DNA from: an uncultured Verrucomicrobiota bacterium
Lineage (GTDB): Bacteria; Verrucomicrobiota; Kiritimatiellia; CAIQIC01; Lenti-01
Assembly: GCA_937860055.1 (NCBI GenBank)
Contig: CALMBO010000029.1
Coordinates: forward strand, 248,001-312,000
Reading direction: 5' to 3'
DNA length: 64,000 nt
Below the pieces are notes generated by a model, which saw only the letters and a program-made list of their open reading frames with translations, ran no database searches and was not told the DNA's origin. The position numbers and the translations under genes are program-made. This document shows positions 60,087 through 64,000 of the stretch, one piece after another; position 1 is the stretch's first letter; every line of letters begins with the position of its first letter.

Positions 60087-61928
60087 TTATCCCTGCAGGG
60101 TCATCAGGAATTCAAGGTTCGTCTTCGTCTTCTTCAGGCGGCCGATCAGCAGCTCCATCGCCTCGACGGCCGGCACGCCGTTGAGCGCCTTGCGCAGGAT
60201 CCAGACGCGGCTGAGCTCGTCGGGATGCATCAGCAGCTCCTCCTTGCGGGTGCCGGATTTCTCGATGTTGATGGCCGGGAAGATGCGCTTGTCCACGAGG
60301 AAGCGGTCCAGGCAGATCTCCATGTTGCCCGTGCCCTTGAATTCCTCGAAGATCACCTCGTCCATGCGGCTGCCGGTATCCACCAGGGCGGTGGCGATGA
60401 TGGTCAGGCTGCCGCCTCCCTCGATGTTGCGGGCCGCGCCGAAGAAGCGCTTGGGCTTGTGCAGCGCATTGGCGTCCACGCCGCCGGAGAGGATCTTGCC
60501 GCTATGGGGCTGGAGGGTGTTGTAGGCCCGCGCCAGGCGGGTGATCGAGTCGAGCAGGATCACCACGTGCTTGCCGGCCTCGACCTGGCGCTTGGCCATT
60601 TCGATGACGATCTCGGCGATCTGCACATGGCGCTCCGGCGGCTCGTCGAAGGTGGAGGCGATGACCTCCGCCTTCGTGTTGCGCTCCATGTCGGTCACTT
60701 CCTCGGGGCGCTCGTCGATCAGCAGGATGATCAGCTTCACCTCCGGGTTGTTCTCGGAGATGCTGTTGGCCATCATCTGCATCAGGACGGTCTTGCCGGT
60801 GCGCGGCGGGGCCACGATCAGCCCGCGCTGGCCCTTGCCGATGGGCGTCAGGATGTCCATGACGCGCATGTTGACGTTGTTCTGGCTCTTGGTCTCGAGC
60901 ACGAGGCGCTGGTTGGGAAACAGCGGCGTGAGGTTTTCGAACGGAATCTTCCCGCGCTGGCCCTCGGGCGGCCCGTCGTTGATGCTGTTGACCTTCTGCA
61001 ACGCGAAGAACCGTTCCTTGTCCTTGGGCGAACGGATTTCGCCATCCACGATGTCGCCGGTGCGCAGGGCGAAGCGGCGGACCTGCGAGGGCGAGACGTA
61101 GATGTCGTCGGGGCACGGCAGGTAGTTGTTGTTGGTCGACCGCAGGAACCCGAAGTTGTCGGGAAGGATCTCGAGGATGCCGCGGACGAACATGGTGCCG
61201 TTGCAACGGGCGTTGGCCTTGAGGATCTCGAAGATCAGCTCGTGCTTCTTGAGCGCGCCGAGATCGACGAGCTGGTAGCTGTCGGCCAGCTCCTTGAGCT
61301 GGGGCACGGTCAGCAGCTGGAGCTCGTTGAGCTTGAGGACGCGGGCCATCTTGGCGCGCTCGGCGGCGGCGGCCTCGGCGGCGGCGCGCTGGGCGGCGAT
61401 CTGCGCATCGCGCGCGGCCTGTTCTTCCGGCGTCAGCGGCTGCCGAGGCCGGTTGTCGTGGAACGGCTGCCCGCCGTGGCGGCGGTCGCGGTTGCGGTCG
61501 AAATAGCGGTCATGGCGCCCTCCCCCGCCCTGCTGCTGGGGATGATTTTGGCGGTACTGGGGCGGCTGGAACGTCGGCTGGCCACTGCCGTTGGCCTGTC
61601 CCTGCGGGGCCGGCGCCGGCGGCGGAGGAGGAGGCTCGCTCTCGCGGCTCTCCTGGGGCACGAATGCCGGGGCGGCCGGCGGCGGCGGGACCTGTTCGTT
61701 GCCGCGCTCGGGAACATCCGGAGATTCTTCAGCGGCACGGCCCGCGCCCGTGCCGGGGCGGTATTCCTCGCCATCGGAAATGGTGGTGTCCAGCAGAGAA
61801 GCCGGGAGCGGCATGCTGGAACGCTTCTTCTCCTCCGCTTCCTCGTCCTTGCGGGGACGGCCGCGGCGCGGGCCTCCTCCGGAATTCGGCTTGCGGGGCT
61901 GTCGGGGGTGCTTGGGATTCGGGGCCAT
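60087..61928 (-). CDS. rho: Transcription termination factor Rho with 195-residue disordered N-terminal extension
   Basis: 613 aa against about 419 for E. coli Rho. Residues 1-195 are rich in P, Q, G, R and charged residues ([23 protein letters not shown]) then an alanine-rich helix [20 protein letters not shown]. The Rho core begins near residue 195 ([20 protein letters not shown]), with RNA-binding [22 protein letters not shown] and P-loop PPRTGKT (374-380), Walker [12 protein letters not shown] and the Q/R loops. It ends transcription of untranslated RNA. The extension resembles those in Actinobacteria and Bacteroidetes that form phase-separating or RNA-binding tails. Confidence 0.97.
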   Translation of the reverse strand: MAPNPKHPRQPRKPNSGGGPRRGRPRKDEEAEEKKRSSMPLPASLLDTTISDGEEYRPGTGAGRAAEESPDVPERGNEQVPPPPAAPAFVPQESRESEPPPPPPAPAPQGQANGSGQPTFQPPQYRQNHPQQQGGGGRHDRYFDRNRDRRHGGQPFHDNRPRQPLTPEEQAARDAQIAAQRAAAEAAAAERAKMARVLKLNELQLLTVPQLKELADSYQLVDLGALKKHELIFEILKANARCNGTMFVRGILEILPDNFGFLRSTNNNYLPCPDDIYVSPSQVRRFALRTGDIVDGEIRSPKDKERFFALQKVNSINDGPPEGQRGKIPFENLTPLFPNQRLVLETKSQNNVNMRVMDILTPIGKGQRGLIVAPPRTGKTVLMQMMANSISENNPEVKLIILLIDERPEEVTDMERNTKAEVIASTFDEPPERHVQIAEIVIEMAKRQVEAGKHVVILLDSITRLARAYNTLQPHSGKILSGGVDANALHKPKRFFGAARNIEGGGSLTIIATALVDTGSRMDEVIFEEFKGTGNMEICLDRFLVDKRIFPAINIEKSGTRKEELLMHPDELSRVWILRKALNGVPAVEAMELLIGRLKKTKTNLEFLMTLQG

Positions 61929-61932
61929 GTGC

Positions 61933-62538
61933 TTACTCTCCTTGTTCAAATAAATCGTTCCAGACCGCCCGGCACCGGATTTCCAAATCCGCCAGGCTTC
62001 CATTGTTCTCGATCACATGGTCGGCAAGCCTGCTTTTCCGGCCCACCGCCCACTGACTGGCCACCCGCGCCCTCGCCTCTTCGGGCGAAAGGCCGCGACC
62101 CGCCAGCCGTTCCAACATCGTCTTCTCGTCGGATGCCACGCAGACCACGGCATCCCATTCCTTCTCCATCCCGGCCTCGAACAGCAGCGGGACCACGGCC
62201 ACGCCGCGGCGGCCTTCGCGTCGGATGCCGTCCGCCCAGGCCCGCATCCGCCGGATCACGGAGGGATGCAGCATCGCATCCAGGCGCTTCCGGGCGCCGG
62301 CGTCCGCAAACACGATCCGCCCCAGGCGGATTCGGTCCACGCCGCCATCGGCCGCCCGCACCTCCTCGCCGAACTGGCGGACAACCGCCTCCACGGCTTC
62401 GCCGCCGGGAGCGATCAGCGCATGGGCGACCTCGTCGGCATCCATCGTTTCCGCGCCCCACCGTTGCCAAAAACCGGCCACGGTGCTTTTTCCGCAGGCG
62501 ATTCCGCCGGTCAGGGCGACGCAAATTCCGTTCTTCAT
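61933..62538 (-). CDS. coaE: Dephospho-CoA kinase (CoaE)
   Basis: 201 aa. P-loop [15 protein letters not shown] near the start, [15 protein letters not shown] as the D-x-D region and [14 protein letters not shown] in the middle. It phosphorylates the ribose 3'-OH of dephospho-CoA to CoA, the last step after CoaD. It overlaps rho by none (4-nt gap) and is 4 nt downstream of the truncated upstream membrane gene. Confidence 0.95.
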   Translation of the reverse strand: MKNGICVALTGGIACGKSTVAGFWQRWGAETMDADEVAHALIAPGGEAVEAVVRQFGEEVRAADGGVDRIRLGRIVFADAGARKRLDAMLHPSVIRRMRAWADGIRREGRRGVAVVPLLFEAGMEKEWDAVVCVASDEKTMLERLAGRGLSPEEARARVASQWAVGRKSRLADHVIENNGSLADLEIRCRAVWNDLFEQGE

Positions 62539-62542
62539 CCTC

Positions 62543-64000
62543 TCACCACGGTTTGGCCGGGGCCAGGGGCGGCGCTTCGCCGATGGCCAGGGACACATCC
62601 TCCGCGCGGAACCCCGCCTCCTGCAGGGCACCCGCGTGGCGCAGGATCTCCTGCGCCTCCTCGTTCCCGGCATCCATGCGCAAGGCATGGGCGGCCCGGC
62701 TCATCGCGATCTCCATTTCGCCGCCTTCCAGCGCGGCACGGGCCTGTTCGGCCAGCGTCTGCGCCAGGCGCGCGGACAACGGGCTCTGTTTCAGCCGGAA
62801 GACGCGGTACTTCCGGTTGGCGAACTGCGGCACGAAGGATTTCAATTCCTCCGGCCGCTGCTCGAACAGGCGGGCCGCGGCATTCGTCGCCGGATCCAGC
62901 GCATCGACCATGTAGCGCATCTGAAGACCCGGCTGCAGCTCCGAAAACTCGCCCATCGAATGCACATAGATCGTCGCGCCCTGCGCCTCCATCCAGTCGC
63001 GGAACTCCGCTTCCTCGCCCTTGAAGAGCGCCTCGCCGTATTCGCGGACCTTTTCGCGGATCTCCGGCGATTCGAACTTCGGATGCAGGACCACGGGACA
63101 GCCTCCGTACGTCGCGATGCCGGCGCTGATGCCGAAATTCGCCAGCACAGGTTCCGGGGCGGCATATTTTCGCAAATGGTCCATCAACGCCTCCGTCTCG
63201 GCCGCATACACGTTCGGGCGGCCCCAGTAGAGCGGCCCGTGCCAGTCGGGGGCGTTGGGCGCCGCCACCACCGGGGATTCCTCCCGGCGGAGAGGACCCC
63301 TCCAGGGCTGGCTGGCTTCCACCAGCCATCCGCCGGCCAGCAGGGCCACCGCACAACCGCGAAGCCAAGGACGGCCGATCCGATCCAGCTGCCCGGCCCA
63401 CAGGCCGACCATTCCGCAGGCGAACACCGCCATCCACACGTGAAACCGGAAAAAGAGGATGAAGGAAACCAACGACGCCAGCAGGAAGAAGAGAAGGGAG
63501 GGGAAGTCGGCGAATGCATGCCGGTTGCGTACCGTGCCGCGAATCAAAGCCCAAACCGCGACGGCCGTCAACACCAAAAGGAAGGGAAACCACTCCCACA
63601 GCAAGGCCCAGGAGGTGGAATTCAGCGCCGGCGCCCACAAAATCCGCTGTTCGAAGGTCAATTGAGAAGGATCGTCGGGACGGATGTTGAAGAACCGGAG
63701 CTTGGCCCACAACAGCGAGGCGAAGTGGCTGTAGGACGGCAGGTAGAACGCCGAGAGGGCCAGGACCGCCAGCAGCGGAAGCAAGACCAGCACGACCCGC
63801 GTGGCCATGCGCTGGCGCTGGGCCACGGGTGCGCCGGCCAGCAGCATCCCCCACCCCAGCCCCATCGCCGGCGACAGGAGGAATCCATGCGCGCCCAGAT
63901 AAGGATTGCGCAGGCCCGCCGCCAGCAGGACGGCCATCATGGGCACCGCGCGCGTCCACAGGTCTTCCCTGGACATGCGGCCGCGCAAGGCGTCGACCAC
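62543..64000 (-). CDS. Membrane protein, N-terminus outside the window
   Basis: At least 485 residues visible, without start. Roughly seven hydrophobic segments from the N-terminal part to about residue 215 (e.g. VLLPLLAVLALSAFYLPS, LLFFLLASLVSFILFF), then a soluble C-terminal domain of about 250 residues containing FRDWMEAQGATIYVHSM, and an alanine-rich TPR-like helical tail (ARLAQTLAEQARAALEGG). The arrangement resembles GT-C/PMT-like glycosyltransferases followed by a soluble domain, but no diagnostic motif is seen. Function unknown; upstream neighbour beyond the window. Confidence 0.65.
   Translation of the reverse strand: MVDALRGRMSREDLWTRAVPMMAVLLAAGLRNPYLGAHGFLLSPAMGLGWGMLLAGAPVAQRQRMATRVVLVLLPLLAVLALSAFYLPSYSHFASLLWAKLRFFNIRPDDPSQLTFEQRILWAPALNSTSWALLWEWFPFLLVLTAVAVWALIRGTVRNRHAFADFPSLLFFLLASLVSFILFFRFHVWMAVFACGMVGLWAGQLDRIGRPWLRGCAVALLAGGWLVEASQPWRGPLRREESPVVAAPNAPDWHGPLYWGRPNVYAAETEALMDHLRKYAAPEPVLANFGISAGIATYGGCPVVLHPKFESPEIREKVREYGEALFKGEEAEFRDWMEAQGATIYVHSMGEFSELQPGLQMRYMVDALDPATNAAARLFEQRPEELKSFVPQFANRKYRVFRLKQSPLSARLAQTLAEQARAALEGGEMEIAMSRAAHALRMDAGNEEAQEILRHAGALQEAGFRAEDVSLAIGEAPPLAPAKPW

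Noticed and set aside
60225-62915. 896-codon plus-strand frame across rho and coaE
   Set aside because: It is the shadow of rho, whose P-loop and RNA-binding motifs are intact on the minus strand.

Overview
This 64 kb window is high-GC bacterial chromosome from a Gram-negative organism. It carries a lipoprotein outer-membrane polysaccharide exporter, a Wzx/Wzy polysaccharide system, a PssA/Psd phosphatidylethanolamine pathway and Rho with a long N-terminal extension. My best guess at lineage is the PVC group (Kiritimatiellota/Verrucomicrobiota-like), from gene style and the TTTTTCCA/TGGAAAAA palindromes; this is inference and needs a marker-gene tree. Every gene I can support lies on the minus strand, so transcription runs from high to low coordinates.

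From right to left, 58-64 kb holds the end of a membrane protein, coaE, rho and a TonB-like/VWA protein. 51-58 kb holds a response regulator-phosphatase, an inositol-phosphatase/ACT-regulator/8-oxoguanine-deaminase-like set, an unknown membrane protein and glgX. A 168-bp nested palindromic element lies between glgX and the phospholipid/CoA genes psd-pssA-coaD. 43-49 kb is the classical yceD-rpmF-plsX-fabH-fabD-fabG-acpP-fabF operon, closed by a clear intrinsic terminator. 41-43 kb holds a tail-anchored repeat protein of unknown function, tmRNA (ssrA) with its own promoter and terminators, and a DUF2959 lipoprotein.

0-41 kb is one very large exopolysaccharide/O-antigen locus. It opens with a specialised NusG paralogue, then a promoter and a leader of about 150 nt containing a hairpin, and then about 30 tightly packed, mostly ATGA/GTGA-overlapping genes: Wza-like exporter, polymerase/ligase, Wzc-like tyrosine kinase, a WbpA/E/B/D set for a 2,3-diamino uronic acid, a MurA-like enolpyruvyl transferase, serine-acetyltransferase-like protein, Wzx flippase, UDP-GlcNAc 2-epimerase, glycosyltransferases, methyltransferases, formyltransferase, asparagine-synthase-like amidotransferase, four FemAB/GNAT-like transferases, and several deacetylases. 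It ends with a PglF/PglE/PglC-like module (4,6-dehydratase, aminotransferase, initiating sugar-phosphate transferase), a VanZ protein and, at the window edge, a PqqD-like (RRE) protein whose partner lies outside. Together these predict a nitrogen-rich, heavily decorated surface polysaccharide.

The least explained items are a pair of paralogous membrane proteins with a NodB-like metal site, a four-helix-bundle (S23) cassette stitched by translational coupling between two deacetylase-type genes, the PqqD-like protein, and the nested palindrome element at 51.2 kb.
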